NCBI RefSeq assembly: GCF_900101395.1
Contig: NZ_FMZO01000002.1
Location: 62,001-126,000 of the forward strand
Reading direction: 5' to 3'
Source of the DNA: Niabella drilacis
Lineage (GTDB): Bacteria > Bacteroidota > Bacteroidia > Chitinophagales > Chitinophagaceae
DNA: 64,000 bases
Part shown: in pieces, positions 1 to 9,177 of the stretch
How the letters are laid out: each line of letters opens with the position of its first letter
Position numbering within the stretch: the stretch's first letter is position 1
Position numbers and translations under genes: made by a program
The notes under the pieces: model-generated
The model's input: only the letters and a program-made list of their open reading frames with translations
Database searches by the model: none
What the model was told of the DNA's origin: nothing

Positions 1-119
1 TTACCTGCACCATTTTCGCCCACGATGCCATATACCCTTCCTTTCTGAAAGCAGATGGAAATGTTGTTTAACACCTGGTGGCTGCCAAAACTTTTGGAAA
101 GGGAATCAATGCTGATCAT
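1..119 (-). CDS. ABC transporter ATP-binding protein, N-terminal part (runs off window)
   Basis: Only the first 39 codons lie in the window; the gene continues past its left edge. The visible part begins MISIDSLSKSFGSHQVLNNI and ends in a Walker A motif (GENGAG, next residue starting K), as in the nucleotide-binding subunit of ABC transporters. Its ATG overlaps the TGA of the upstream membrane-protein gene (ATGA arrangement), implying translational coupling. The pair is therefore probably an ABC transporter made of this ATPase and the 305-residue membrane protein. Substrate unknown. The start is fixed by the overlap and by the natural spacing to Walker A (residues 34-40). Confidence 0.9.
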   Translation of the reverse strand, partial: MISIDSLSKSFGSHQVLNNISICFQKGRVYGIVGENGAG

Positions 120-1033
120 GTAAGATAAGTTGCTAACCGGTTAACGGATCTTGAATAAAAAAAAGGGATCAGACCCAGGAGCAGTGGTGGAAAAAAAATG
201 CTGCCCAGGAAGATGAGCGTCTGTATCACCGGGATCTCTCCGGGATAAGCCGTGTATTTGACCAGGATGACCTGGATAATATACAGGTATCCCAATAACT
301 GGATACCTGCAATCAGCCACCATTTGCCAGGGTAAGCGATCAATAGCGCCGCCAGGGGAATGAACGTTAAAAAGGTTGTGTGCAGCAGGGCTGTTTTGAT
401 CTTCTCTTTCAGGAAACCGGCGGGGGTAAAGGCAAAGCTCCACAGGTAAAACAAGGGCTCGGGCCTGGTATAAAAGGAAAGGATCAGCAGGAAATTGACG
501 CCGCAGGCAAACAGGCATAGATGAAAGTTGTCAACAAAGATACCGATGCCGGCAAGCAGGTAAGCTGCCAGGAAAAAGAGCAGGGATTGCCGGAACCCGG
601 TAACGAACTCGAAAGGTTTTTTGCCAAAAGGGGTGGGGATGGCGCTGCGGATAACCGCTGAATAATGGAAAAAGCTAAGTACCAGGGAGGCCGGTAACAA
701 CAACAGCGCTGCAAGAAAATATTGCCGGTATAACAGGAACAATACGAAGGGGGCAACGACGATCAGGTTTTCGGTCATTCGAATACTGCGCAGGGTGTAT
801 GCGGGAAAAATAACCTTCAGGAAATCGGCTCTTTTCCTGTTGCTGAGCTGTAACAGCCAGGATGCGGCCAGCAGCAGGTACAGGTACAACGCAAAGCTTG
901 TTTTTGAAAACAGCAGCCAGGAAAAAAGAAAGAACCCTGTGGCCCCTAAAAGCCATCCCCACAGGGGCGACAGGCCAAAGTCCTGTATATGCCGGTTAAG
1001 CAACCGGAATTGTAACCGAAAATAAAAGCTCAT
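116..1033 (-). CDS. Multi-pass membrane protein, probable ABC transporter permease
   Basis: This is a 305-residue, very hydrophobic protein with about seven or eight predicted membrane segments (for example around residues 28-60, 88-125, 150-190, 220-265 and 270-292) and short basic loops. No catalytic motif is visible. The function is inferred from position: its stop codon overlaps the start of an ABC ATPase gene, the usual arrangement for a permease and its motor. It also starts directly after the DinB-family gene, so the three genes probably form one operon read from about 1.6 kb leftwards. Substrate unknown. The general call as a membrane protein is secure; the permease role is inference. 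Confidence 0.7.
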   Translation of the reverse strand: MSFYFRLQFRLLNRHIQDFGLSPLWGWLLGATGFFLFSWLLFSKTSFALYLYLLLAASWLLQLSNRKRADFLKVIFPAYTLRSIRMTENLIVVAPFVLFLLYRQYFLAALLLLPASLVLSFFHYSAVIRSAIPTPFGKKPFEFVTGFRQSLLFFLAAYLLAGIGIFVDNFHLCLFACGVNFLLILSFYTRPEPLFYLWSFAFTPAGFLKEKIKTALLHTTFLTFIPLAALLIAYPGKWWLIAGIQLLGYLYIIQVILVKYTAYPGEIPVIQTLIFLGSIFFPPLLLGLIPFFYSRSVNRLATYLT

Positions 1034-1564
1034 TTATTGCGCATTCAGCAATGGGAAATACCGGTCTTCAATGATCCTGAAATGATGTGCCTGGTGTCCC
1101 ACGATCGTAAAACCCATTGCCAGTACAGACATTTCCGATTTATAGGTATGCCCGGTAGCCAGCAGCTGTTCATCGCTCAGGTTTTTGTAGAACGCAAGCG
1201 TACTTTGACGCAGCGCCACCAGCTCATCCAGCAGGGACTCAAGCGTGCGCTCACCGGCCGCTGAATTTTCGGCAAACAGGTTCTCATCAAAGGATTGTAC
1301 CGGAGTACTGTCCTTCCTGGCAAAACGCAATGCGCGGTAAATAAACACCCGTTCTGTATCGGCGATATGTAAAAGAATCTGCTTGATCGTCCACTTGCCC
1401 GGTGCATATACATCATCGCCCAGGCTGCTGATCTTTTCTTTGTCCAGTTGGTAAATATCCAGGATACTTTTTTGAATGGCAGGCACAAGCTCCAGGTCGT
1501 CCGGCACCTGGCTAATATAGCGGTCAAAGTATTCCGGCATCGGGTCAATGGCTGATTTATTCAT
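1034..1564 (-). CDS. DinB/YfiT-family putative metal-dependent hydrolase
   Basis: This 176-residue protein has the DinB four-helix-bundle pattern. An N-terminal helix carries GKWTIKQILLHIADTE, giving the first metal-ligand His. A C-terminal helix carries GHQAHHFRIIEDRYF, giving the other His ligands. Members of this superfamily (DinB/YfiT, related to bacillithiol and mycothiol S-transferases) bind a divalent metal, and most have no proven substrate. The stop codon directly abuts the ATG of the membrane-protein gene, so it is the first gene of a probable three-gene operon. A good Bacteroidota -7 box lies about 30 bases upstream of the start. Confidence 0.85.
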   Translation of the reverse strand: MNKSAIDPMPEYFDRYISQVPDDLELVPAIQKSILDIYQLDKEKISSLGDDVYAPGKWTIKQILLHIADTERVFIYRALRFARKDSTPVQSFDENLFAENSAAGERTLESLLDELVALRQSTLAFYKNLSDEQLLATGHTYKSEMSVLAMGFTIVGHQAHHFRIIEDRYFPLLNAQ

Positions 1565-1593
1565 CTTATCAGGATTTAAAATGAGTGGGGGTA

Positions 1594-1601
1594 CAAATAT
1601 A
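1594..1601 (-). promoter_or_regulatory. Candidate -7 promoter box for the DinB/ABC operon
   Basis: Read on the minus strand the sequence is TATATTTG, an exact match to the Bacteroidota -7 consensus TAnnTTTG, about 30 bases upstream of the DinB ATG. No clear TTTG -33 element was found at the usual distance, so this is a single-element match. Confidence 0.4.
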
Positions 1602-1900
1602 ACTTAAAGAAGGGTTCTGTACATCATTAAAGTCATTGGGTTACGAAGGCAGAAAGACCAAGACACACGAAGGGCAACGCGTTTTGCCACAGATACACCG
1701 ATTGTTGATGCTTCTCTGGCAAAGATCCTTACTGTTTGAGCAGTTCTCTGACTTTAATTCAGCAATAACCTAAGACCTTCCTTGTTTCAGTGCTTCAGTG
1801 GCAAACATAGGAGGCACTAATACGCCAGACATAACAAAGGTGATAGTGCCCCTGGCCTGGCTGCTGGCCCGGCCTTCTGTTACTGCGCTGGCAACGCTCA
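1602..1900. other. Intergenic stretch without recognised gene
   Basis: About 300 bases between the DinB operon promoter and the palindrome at the end of the trans-sulfuration gene. No open frame of convincing length or composition, RNA gene or mobile-element end was recognised. Confidence 0.5.
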
Positions 1901-1926
1901 CCTGTTAGGTCTTAAGACCTAACAGG
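1901..1926. terminator. Perfect 26-base palindrome overlapping the stop codon of the trans-sulfuration gene
   Basis: The left half is CCTGTTAGGTCTT (1901-1913) and the right half AAGACCTAACAGG (1914-1926), exact reverse complements with no spacer. The TAA stop of the minus-strand gene (1912-1914) sits at its centre. As RNA it can fold into a strong hairpin from either strand, so a terminator role is plausible, but no long T-run follows. It adds an unusual tail (about AGRSIPVRS) to the protein C-terminus. Confidence 0.5.
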
Positions 1927-3081
1927 TATTGACCGCCCCGCAGCGATGCGCAGGGCCCGCTCCAGGTCCTGGATCAGGTCCTCCGGATCCTCCAGCCCTA
2001 CGGAAAGACGTACCAGGCTGTCTGTAACACCCGACTGGTGGCGGATGGCAGCCGGGATGGATTTATGGGTCATTTCACTGGGCAGACAAACCAGGCTTTT
2101 GACACCACCCAGGCTTTCCGCCAGCTGAAAGTAACGGGTTGCTTTTACCAGCTGCGTGGCGGTTGCTTTTTGGTCTGCCTGCAGGTCAAAGCTGACGATG
2201 CCGCCAAAGTATTTTTGCTGTTGTTTTGCAACGGCATGATTGGGATGGGAGCGGAGCCCCGGGTAATAAACATTCCTGACCAGCCCCTGCGTTTGCAGAA
2301 ATTCAGCAACGGCCTGTGCATTGTTTGAATGCTGAACAATACGCAGGGATAAGGTTTCAATTCCGCGGATGGTGAGCCAGCTGTCAAACGGCCCCAGTAT
2401 GGCGCCGGAGGCATTTTGAATAAATTTGATCTGTGCTCCGAGGTCGTCATTTTTTGTAACCACCAGCCCGGCGATCACATCACTGTGTCCTGCAAGATAT
2501 TTAGTGGCACTATGTACCACGATATCGGCTCCCAGCTCCAGTGGCTTCTGGGCGGCCGGTGAGGCAAAGGTATTGTCCACGCAAAGCAGGATATTATGTG
2601 TTTTCGCAATGGCCGCAATGGCGCGGATATCCGAGATTTTCAATGTGGGGTTTGTGGGTGTTTCGATCCAGATCAGTTTCGTTTTTGGGGTAATGGCTTT
2701 GGCCACCTGTTCCGTATTGGTGGTATCGGTATAATTTACCCGGATGCCAAATTTTTGATAGATATGAGTGAACAGCCGGAAGGCGCCGCCATAGATATCA
2801 TCCACGGCGAGTATCTCATCTCCTGCGTTCAGCAGTTTTACAACGGCATCAATTGCCGCCAAACCACTGGCAAAAGCGAACCCGCTGCTGCCGCCCTCCA
2901 ATGTTGCAATCAGCTGTTCCAGTGTGGCGCGTGTAGGATTGTTGGTGCGCGAATAGTCATAGCCGCGGTGCAGGCCCGGGGCCTCCTGTACAAAAGTAGA
3001 GGTCTGGTAAATAGGCGTGGAAATGGCGCCGGTCAGTTCATCTACAGGAATGCTGTGTAAGATCTTTGTTTGCTCTTTCAT
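1912..3081 (-). CDS. Trans-sulfuration enzyme, cystathionine gamma-synthase/lyase family (metB-like)
   Basis: A 389-residue PLP enzyme of the Cys/Met metabolism family. Diagnostic segments are YDYSRTNNPTRATLEQLIA near residues 41-59 and SATKYLAGHSD with the PLP-binding Lys at about residue 194. The ATG at 3081 is chosen although the frame stays open further upstream: the upstream part would run through the SAM-riboswitch terminator, and the family normally begins as here (MKEQTKILHS). An S-box leader directly upstream points to methionine biosynthesis, so cystathionine gamma-synthase or a sulfhydrylase role is favoured. A gamma- or beta-lyase cannot be excluded from sequence alone. The last nine or so residues are encoded by the palindrome at 1901-1926 and are not typical of the family. 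Confidence 0.9.
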   Translation of the reverse strand: MKEQTKILHSIPVDELTGAISTPIYQTSTFVQEAPGLHRGYDYSRTNNPTRATLEQLIATLEGGSSGFAFASGLAAIDAVVKLLNAGDEILAVDDIYGGAFRLFTHIYQKFGIRVNYTDTTNTEQVAKAITPKTKLIWIETPTNPTLKISDIRAIAAIAKTHNILLCVDNTFASPAAQKPLELGADIVVHSATKYLAGHSDVIAGLVVTKNDDLGAQIKFIQNASGAILGPFDSWLTIRGIETLSLRIVQHSNNAQAVAEFLQTQGLVRNVYYPGLRSHPNHAVAKQQQKYFGGIVSFDLQADQKATATQLVKATRYFQLAESLGGVKSLVCLPSEMTHKSIPAAIRHQSGVTDSLVRLSVGLEDPEDLIQDLERALRIAAGRSIPVRS

Positions 3082-3157
3082 TTTTTTTGTTTTTAACTGT
3101 GAAGAATACACCTGAAAAATCCATCCGGAAAAACAAAAGAAGCGATGCCGGGGACGC

Positions 3158-3192
3158 AAAAAAAATGCGCTCCCGACAAGTCAGAAGCGCAT
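3158..3192 (-). terminator. Intrinsic terminator of the SAM riboswitch
   Basis: On the minus strand ATGCGCT (forward 3186-3192) pairs with AGCGCAT (forward 3165-3171) across a 14-base loop and is followed by a run of T residues (forward 3158-3164). It lies between the aptamer and the start codon, as expected for SAM-induced premature termination. Confidence 0.85.
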
Positions 3193-3230
3193 CCAGTTAT
3201 TTTGTCAATAAATGAAAAGGCTTTTTCTAA

Positions 3231-3330
3231 CTTATCTTTCCACAATTGTGGTTGAAGGTGGCACCTTCCCGCGCAATGCGGAGGTTGCCAAGACGTCATC
3301 GGGTCAAGTCCCTCGGTCTTTCTGGATAAG
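3231..3330 (-). promoter_or_regulatory. SAM-I (S-box) riboswitch aptamer
   Basis: The minus-strand sequence matches the S-box consensus in order. CTTATC (5' side of P1) is followed by AGAAAGACCGAGGGACTTGA, CCCGATGA, TTGGCAACCT, AAGGTGCCA and finally GAAAGATAAG (3' side of P1). P1 is formed by forward 3325-3330 with 3231-3236. SAM-I riboswitches bind S-adenosylmethionine and usually switch off methionine-biosynthesis genes when SAM is high. The terminator at 3158-3192 and promoter at 3351-3383 complete the device. Recognition is by eye but the match is strong. Confidence 0.95.
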
Positions 3331-3350
3331 AATACTTTCAAGAACTATGG

Positions 3351-3383
3351 CAAAATTATAGACTATTTGAGGAGACTTCCAAA
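3351..3383 (-). promoter_or_regulatory. Bacteroidota-type promoter of the riboswitch transcript
   Basis: On the minus strand TTTG (forward 3380-3383) is followed by 21 bases and then TAATTTTG (forward 3351-3358). This fits the Bacteroidota promoter TTTG-N19..21-TAnnTTTG. The predicted start lies just upstream of the aptamer P1 helix. Confidence 0.8.
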
Positions 3384-3849
3384 TTTCCGGGGATTTTTTT
3401 TGAATGTGATGGAGTGCAACCCACCGGATCAGGTCTGCTAACCGGCAGACGTCGGGATCTTAATCATTACTGCTGTGCAGAAACATCGTGTTTACAGAAC
3501 GCTTAATATTGGGATCAGGGCCCCCGGATGGCGCCCCGTAGAGGCATTGTGCAGGAACCGGTTGTTACCTATGCACCATATGGGTAATCGATAAAAATAC
3601 CTGTACAGAAGCACGGGTGTGCGACGCAAGGAAGCTGCCATTTGTACTGCAGCAGGGCTCATAAGAATGTACCGGGTCTGTTTAAAAACCTTGTTTTGTT
3701 TCGTGATGGGGCCTTCGCCTTTTGAAGGGGTTACATGAAGTTCTGCCGAATGTAATCAAAAACTTTATTTATTTTTTTAATAAAGACTGATGACTACTGC
3801 TTAAATAATCGCCTTTTGTTGACTTTATTTAAAAAAATACTAAAAAAAT
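3384..3849. other. Intergenic stretch without recognised gene
   Basis: About 470 bases between the divergent promoters of the S-box gene and SusC pair 1. No coding frame, RNA or repeat was recognised. The right part becomes very AT-rich, as expected for a promoter-proximal region. Confidence 0.5.
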
Positions 3850-3880
3850 TTTGTTTACGCATTTTTTTCGATAACATTTG
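3850..3880 (+). promoter_or_regulatory. Candidate promoter of SusC/SusD pair 1
   Basis: TTTG (3850-3853) is separated by 18 bases from TAACATTTG (3872-3880), a near match to the Bacteroidota -7 box with one extra base. It would give a leader of about 240 bases before SusC. No recognised structure was found in that leader. Confidence 0.4.
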
Positions 3881-4125
3881 TCTCGCTATTCTCTATTTTT
3901 TCAATAAACCCTCGAAACCTACAATGAACCCTCTAAATCAAACGTAGTTCCTTCTTTTGCCTGGTAAAAAAAGGAATGCTCTGAAGCATGTAGAAATAGA
4001 TACCTGAGAATGTAAAACGTTATTGTTTGTACGGTGGCGTTCTGCCCGCCTGTTGCCATTCGTGCCCCTTTTTTTGCTGCCCTCAAACGGATCCCATTCT
4101 TTAAACTTTAAAATCACGAGCGCTT

Positions 4126-7100
4126 ATGCAAACAAGATTCCAGAAGTATGTTGCAGGCTTCCCGTTGCTGCTGTGTTGCCTGTTGTTAAAACCGGGTACG
4201 CTGCAGGCGGCAACGCCTGCGGCCCATTATCATCTTCCGCTGTTGATCCGGGCAATGCCTGTTGAGGGGAAGGTGACCGACTCCGCCGGCAATCCCGTAG
4301 CCGGTGCTACTATTAAGATAAAAGGAACATCCACTGCGGTTGCCACAGCCGCAGATGGTTCGTTCAGGATCAATGTGAACGCCGGCGATGTGCTGGAAAT
4401 AACCGCCATCGGGTATCAGCCCCGGGAAATTACGGCAGGTAATGAAACCACGCTCCAGATACGGCTTTCAGCCGTTGCGGCTGCACTGGACGAAGTAGTT
4501 GTGGTGGGTTATGGCACACAAAGGCGTTCTAATTTAACAGGTGCTGTTACCAGTGTCAGTACAAAGAAACTTACTGATATACCGGCAACCAATATGTCGA
4601 ACACGCTGGCGGGCCGGGCCCCCGGGGTAACGGTCACCAACTCTTCCGGTCTTTCGGGTGCCAGCTCCAGCATCCGCATCCGGGGGGCCAATGGCGAGCC
4701 CCTGTATGTGATAGACGGCGTTATCAAGAGCAAGGCTGAGTTTGATGCGCTGGATCCGAACGAGATCGATCAGATGAACGTATTAAAGGATGCGGCGACG
4801 GCCTCTATATATGGTTCAAGAGCGGGGAATGGCGTTGTAGTGGTTACCACAAAAAAAGGTACCGTGCAGAAACCTGCTTTGCATTTTCAAACCTCTTTTT
4901 CGGGATCCACTCCTACAAGAACGCTGCTGAGCGATCTGACCACGGCCACGGATGAACTGATCTATCAGAACCGGGTAGTGCAGTTCAATAACGAGTACAA
5001 CAAGAGGAACGATCCGCTGCCCAATGGTGAAACCGAGTTCAATTATTTTAAGGACAAGAACTATAATGTGAATGACTGGGTGTGGCGCAACCCAACCGTG
5101 CAAAAGTACCTGCTCGATATTTCGGGGGGCAGCGAAAAGCTGAATTACTATAATATGATCAGCTATACCGGGGAGAATGGTTCTTATGAGAACCTGGGGT
5201 ATAAAAAATTTAACCTGCGTTCGAATATCACGGCAAAGATCACCGACGATATCAGGCTGAATATGAATATTGCGGCGGCACAGCAAAACTCCGATAAGTT
5301 TTACTGGCCCTTTTCTCCGGATGATGATTATGATGTATCGGATTTTTACCGCGTAACCTTTAACTGGCCCAAGCTATATCCCTTTTATATCAATGCAGAC
5401 GGCGCGCCGGCGGATCATATAACGGACTACCCGGTGCAAACCCCCATGGGCAGCTGGCAGGCCTGGAGCGTGATCGACCAGGTGATGGGCGACCGCTATA
5501 TCAAAACCAGGAAACGGCAGCTGAATACGATTGCAACCCTGGACATTAACCTGCACAAGATCACCCGGGGGCTGGCGGCCAAGATCGTGGGCAATTACGA
5601 AGCCAATGATTTCTTGCGGAAATGGTACATGACCTTCCAGAAGAATTATGTATTTATACAGGGCGATCCCAATAACCGGTTTGTACCCGGCCCGCCGGAT
5701 CCTAACAAGACCAATACCTTTAATTTCAGCCAGCAGGCCCCCTTTTTACGATACCGGCAGGACAATGGCTGGAAGTACCAGTTCAATGCCTTCCTGACCT
5801 ATAACCGCAGTTTTGGTAAACATGCCATCGATGCCCTTGCGGTGTTTGAGCAGCGGCAGGATCATTTTTACCGGTCCATTGCTACTGCCTATAACCCCAT
5901 TGCCGATATTGACCAGTTCTTTCCCTATTCTGCCGATCCTGCAGACCGGTTTGCCGACGGGCTGGAAGGGCTGGGGGCCGCGCAGTCCTGGATCGGGAGA
6001 CTGAATTACAACTATGCCAGCCGCTATATCGTAGAGGCATCGCTCCGGTACGATGGCAACAGCGCCTTTGCCAAAGGACACAAATGGGGCGCTTATCCGT
6101 CCGTATCACTGGCCTGGCGGCTTTCGCAGGAGTCTTTCTTTAAAGACCATGTCGCTTTCCTGAATGAGCTGAAGATACGGGCTTCTTATGGTACCACGGG
6201 GAACGACCTGGATTATACCGCCATTGCAGACCCACAAACCATCCAGGGATTTTATTACCGGGAAACCTATCAGAACAGTACGCCCTATGTGTTTGGCGAC
6301 CGGTTGTACAAGACCATCCGGCCCAGCCCGGTGCCGGTACCTGGTTTGACCTGGGCTACAGTAGAAAATAAGAATATTGGTCTGGACTTTGCCACGTTGA
6401 GCAACCGGCTTTCGGGAAGACTGGATTTTTTCGGCAACCGGATGAAGGATATCCTGGCGTCACGGGTAGTAGCGATCCCCGACGTGTATGGCGCCATGCC
6501 GGCACCGGAGAACTACGCGGTACGCTCCTTCAAAGGCGCGGAGGTGGACTTGCAGTGGAACGATAAGGCGGGGAAAGAATTTACCTATGGGGTGTATGCA
6601 AATATGGGTTATGCCCGCGATCGCTGGGATGTGCTGGATGAACCGGTGGCCTACGGCCCGGATGGTGTGGAGCATTTCCGTACCCGCATCGGCCAGCCCG
6701 AGGACCGCATCTATGGCTTTAAGGCGCTGGGGATTGTGCGTACACAGCAACAGCTGGATGAGCTCATCGCCAAAGGCTATAATTATTACGACCGGCCTCC
6801 GTACATGGGTGCCATCATTTATGAGGATGTAAGAGGCGATGGTTTTACACCCGGTGCCGACGGAAGGATCGATGGGAATGATGTGCAGCTGCTGAGCAAG
6901 AACGGAAAACCGAGGGTCAATTATGGGTTTGGGTTCAGTGTATCATGGAAGGGATTTTCGCTGGATGCGCACTTCCAGGGAGTAACGGCTTATGATGTAA
7001 TGATCAGTAACCAGGATGGACCGGGCATCCGCCAGTGGGGCGGCAATTTCCGCGTCTATTATCCCATCTGGGCCAGCGATGTGTGGACCCCGGAAAACCC

Positions 7101-7395
7101 GGATGCCAGGTACCCGCGGGTGGTGGGACAGAACTGGCTGGAATCCGGCAGCGACGGCTCCACCTTTTGGATCCGGAATGGTGCGTATATGCGTTTGAAG
7201 AACCTGAACATTGCCTATGCGCTTCCGGCCCGCTGGATCAGCCGCATGAAGCTGACCAATGCCCAGGTGTTTGTAAACGGGACCAACCTCTTTGCCGTTT
7301 CAAAGCTGAAGGAGTTCCAGGACCCCGAGCAGAAGAACTACGATTCGTACCCGGTGATGCGGACCCTTACTGCCGGATTGAACCTAACCTTTTAA
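4126..7395 (+). CDS. SusC/RagA-family TonB-dependent outer-membrane transporter (no STN domain)
   Basis: A 1089-residue protein. In order it shows a signal peptide (residues 1-29), a carboxypeptidase-regulatory-like domain (about 46-120), the SusC hallmark DEVVVVGYG (123-131), a plug with LYVIDGV and a C-terminal beta-barrel ending in LNLTF, the usual aromatic end for barrel insertion. It would form the outer-membrane channel that, with the SusD lipoprotein 18 bases downstream, imports a glycan or other oligomer using TonB energy. It lacks the N-terminal STN domain found in the other SusC here, so it is not expected to signal to an ECF sigma factor. The substrate cannot be told, and no polysaccharide-degrading enzyme lies next to it. 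Confidence 0.95.
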   Translation: MQTRFQKYVAGFPLLLCCLLLKPGTLQAATPAAHYHLPLLIRAMPVEGKVTDSAGNPVAGATIKIKGTSTAVATAADGSFRINVNAGDVLEITAIGYQPREITAGNETTLQIRLSAVAAALDEVVVVGYGTQRRSNLTGAVTSVSTKKLTDIPATNMSNTLAGRAPGVTVTNSSGLSGASSSIRIRGANGEPLYVIDGVIKSKAEFDALDPNEIDQMNVLKDAATASIYGSRAGNGVVVVTTKKGTVQKPALHFQTSFSGSTPTRTLLSDLTTATDELIYQNRVVQFNNEYNKRNDPLPNGETEFNYFKDKNYNVNDWVWRNPTVQKYLLDISGGSEKLNYYNMISYTGENGSYENLGYKKFNLRSNITAKITDDIRLNMNIAAAQQNSDKFYWPFSPDDDYDVSDFYRVTFNWPKLYPFYINADGAPADHITDYPVQTPMGSWQAWSVIDQVMGDRYIKTRKRQLNTIATLDINLHKITRGLAAKIVGNYEANDFLRKWYMTFQKNYVFIQGDPNNRFVPGPPDPNKTNTFNFSQQAPFLRYRQDNGWKYQFNAFLTYNRSFGKHAIDALAVFEQRQDHFYRSIATAYNPIADIDQFFPYSADPADRFADGLEGLGAAQSWIGRLNYNYASRYIVEASLRYDGNSAFAKGHKWGAYPSVSLAWRLSQESFFKDHVAFLNELKIRASYGTTGNDLDYTAIADPQTIQGFYYRETYQNSTPYVFGDRLYKTIRPSPVPVPGLTWATVENKNIGLDFATLSNRLSGRLDFFGNRMKDILASRVVAIPDVYGAMPAPENYAVRSFKGAEVDLQWNDKAGKEFTYGVYANMGYARDRWDVLDEPVAYGPDGVEHFRTRIGQPEDRIYGFKALGIVRTQQQLDELIAKGYNYYDRPPYMGAIIYEDVRGDGFTPGADGRIDGNDVQLLSKNGKPRVNYGFGFSVSWKGFSLDAHFQGVTAYDVMISNQDGPGIRQWGGNFRVYYPIWASDVWTPENPDARYPRVVGQNWLESGSDGSTFWIRNGAYMRLKNLNIAYALPARWISRMKLTNAQVFVNGTNLFAVSKLKEFQDPEQKNYDSYPVMRTLTAGLNLTF

Positions 7396-7413
7396 ATTTA
7401 AACCAGTAGTCAA

Positions 7414-9177
7414 ATGAAAAAGATATTCCTGTTTTTATGCATCATCCTTTTGGGCGTCCGCTGTTCCAAAGTGCTGGATATAGAAGATGTAAACAACTAC
7501 CAGCCGGAACAGGTCTGGAACGACCCCCAGCAGGCCAACGCTTTTGTGGCCAATCTTTACAATAAGTTCGGGAACTGGAGTGTGGCGGCAGACCGTAACA
7601 GTGAGCAGCTTTCCGGTATCCCTTTTGGTGAAGATGCCATTACGGTAACCGGCGCTTCCACTGCTTTTTGGGACTATGGCAATGTGCGGCTGGCCAACCT
7701 GGCCATCCGTGATGTACAGGCCGGCACACTAAGCCAGGCCGAAAAAGATGGCATCCTGGCTCAGGCCTATTTTATGCGTGCCTATACGTATTTTTCAATG
7801 GTGAAAGAATATGGTGGTGTGCCGATTGTTAAAACACCGCTGGACCGGTACCAGGACGACCTGGACCTGCCGCGTAATTCTACAAAAGAATGCTTTGAAT
7901 TTATTGTAGAGGACCTGGATAAGGCCCTGACGCTGCTGCCGGCAAAGATCGATGTTACGGCTACCGATTGGGGCCATATCGATGGCAATTTTGCGCAGGC
8001 ATTTAAGGCAAAAGTGCTTTTGTATAAGGCCTCACCACAGTTCAACCCCGGCAATCCCTGGGATAATGCCTACTGGGACAATGCGTATATGGAGAACAAG
8101 AAAGCTTATGAAAGCCTGAAAAGCCAGGGGTATGGACTGATCGAGGATTATGGCAAGATCGCCCTGTCTGAAAAAAATGCAGAGATCGTTTTTCCCGTCA
8201 TCAATAAGTTCCCGGGAAAAACGGCCGGCTGGGATTTTGGTGCAAGGCCGGGCTCGCTGAGCAGGGGCAATGCATCTGCGTGCCCCACCTGGGAGTTTGT
8301 AAAAGCATTTCCGATGAAGGATGGTAAATTGTACAATGACCCCGCAGGTATCTACCATCAATCAGATGCCGACTTTCTGCAGGCATACTGGAAGAACCGG
8401 GATCCCCGTTTTGAAAAATCCATTCTCTGGAATGCCCGGCTGTTCCCTGTTGCAGGTACCCCCAAAGGTTATAAACAGTATACCAGTGTGGGCATCGCTT
8501 CAGCCAATGATAATTTTGGTGTGAATCCGCATGTGGGAGACAAATCCACCAACAACAATACCTATACCGGTTTCTTTATCCTGAAGAACTGCAACCTGAA
8601 TCTTACCCAGCCCAATGTACAGCAGTATGATATTGATTTTGTGCTGATGCGCTTTGCAGAAGTGATGCTGAACTATGCAGAAACTGCCAACGAAACAGGG
8701 CATACCGCGGTGGCGCTGGCACTGCTCAGGGAAATACGGAAGCGCGCCGGAATTGAACCGGGAGCCGGCAATACTTATGGTATTACGGCAGCTTCGAGGG
8801 AACAGGTGCGGCTGGCGATCATGAATGAGCGGAATATTGAACTTTGTTTTGAAGGCCATCGCTTCAATGACCTGCGTCGCTGGAGGATGTTCAGCCTGCT
8901 GGACGAGAAGACGAAGAACGGCGTGGAGGCCATTGCTATTAATACCAATGGTTCAGAAATGCCCATACAGCAGGCACAGCAGCAGGCCAGCACCTTTAGC
9001 CTGTCTGAGGACAATTTTAAGTACTCCGTGGTACAGGTACCGCAAACCGGCGTACAAAAGAACATCGTTCCGGATAAATATTATTTTTACCCGATAGCCC
9101 AGAGTATCATCAATAAAACGACGAAGCTGGAGCAAAATAAAGATTGGGGTGGTTCTTTTGATCCCACGCTGCATTAA
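7414..9177 (+). CDS. SusD/RagB-family nutrient-binding lipoprotein
   Basis: A 587-residue partner of the SusC upstream. The N-terminus is a lipoprotein signal peptide with the lipid-accepting Cys at residue 17 (GVRCSKVLD). The alpha-helical SusD core includes AQAYFMRAYTYFSMVKEYGG, a typical TPR-like stretch, and the C-terminal RagB region contains NERNIELCFEGHRFNDLRRW, the strongest SusD signature. It acts as the surface lid that captures substrate for the SusC pore. Its TAA stop overlaps the stop of the decayed EamA gene on the other strand. Confidence 0.95.
   Translation: MKKIFLFLCIILLGVRCSKVLDIEDVNNYQPEQVWNDPQQANAFVANLYNKFGNWSVAADRNSEQLSGIPFGEDAITVTGASTAFWDYGNVRLANLAIRDVQAGTLSQAEKDGILAQAYFMRAYTYFSMVKEYGGVPIVKTPLDRYQDDLDLPRNSTKECFEFIVEDLDKALTLLPAKIDVTATDWGHIDGNFAQAFKAKVLLYKASPQFNPGNPWDNAYWDNAYMENKKAYESLKSQGYGLIEDYGKIALSEKNAEIVFPVINKFPGKTAGWDFGARPGSLSRGNASACPTWEFVKAFPMKDGKLYNDPAGIYHQSDADFLQAYWKNRDPRFEKSILWNARLFPVAGTPKGYKQYTSVGIASANDNFGVNPHVGDKSTNNNTYTGFFILKNCNLNLTQPNVQQYDIDFVLMRFAEVMLNYAETANETGHTAVALALLREIRKRAGIEPGAGNTYGITAASREQVRLAIMNERNIELCFEGHRFNDLRRWRMFSLLDEKTKNGVEAIAINTNGSEMPIQQAQQQASTFSLSEDNFKYSVVQVPQTGVQKNIVPDKYYFYPIAQSIINKTTKLEQNKDWGGSFDPTLH

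Noticed and set aside
3082-3341. Longer N-terminus or extra small gene upstream of the trans-sulfuration enzyme
   Set aside because: The region is occupied by the SAM riboswitch and its terminator; translation there would cross both.
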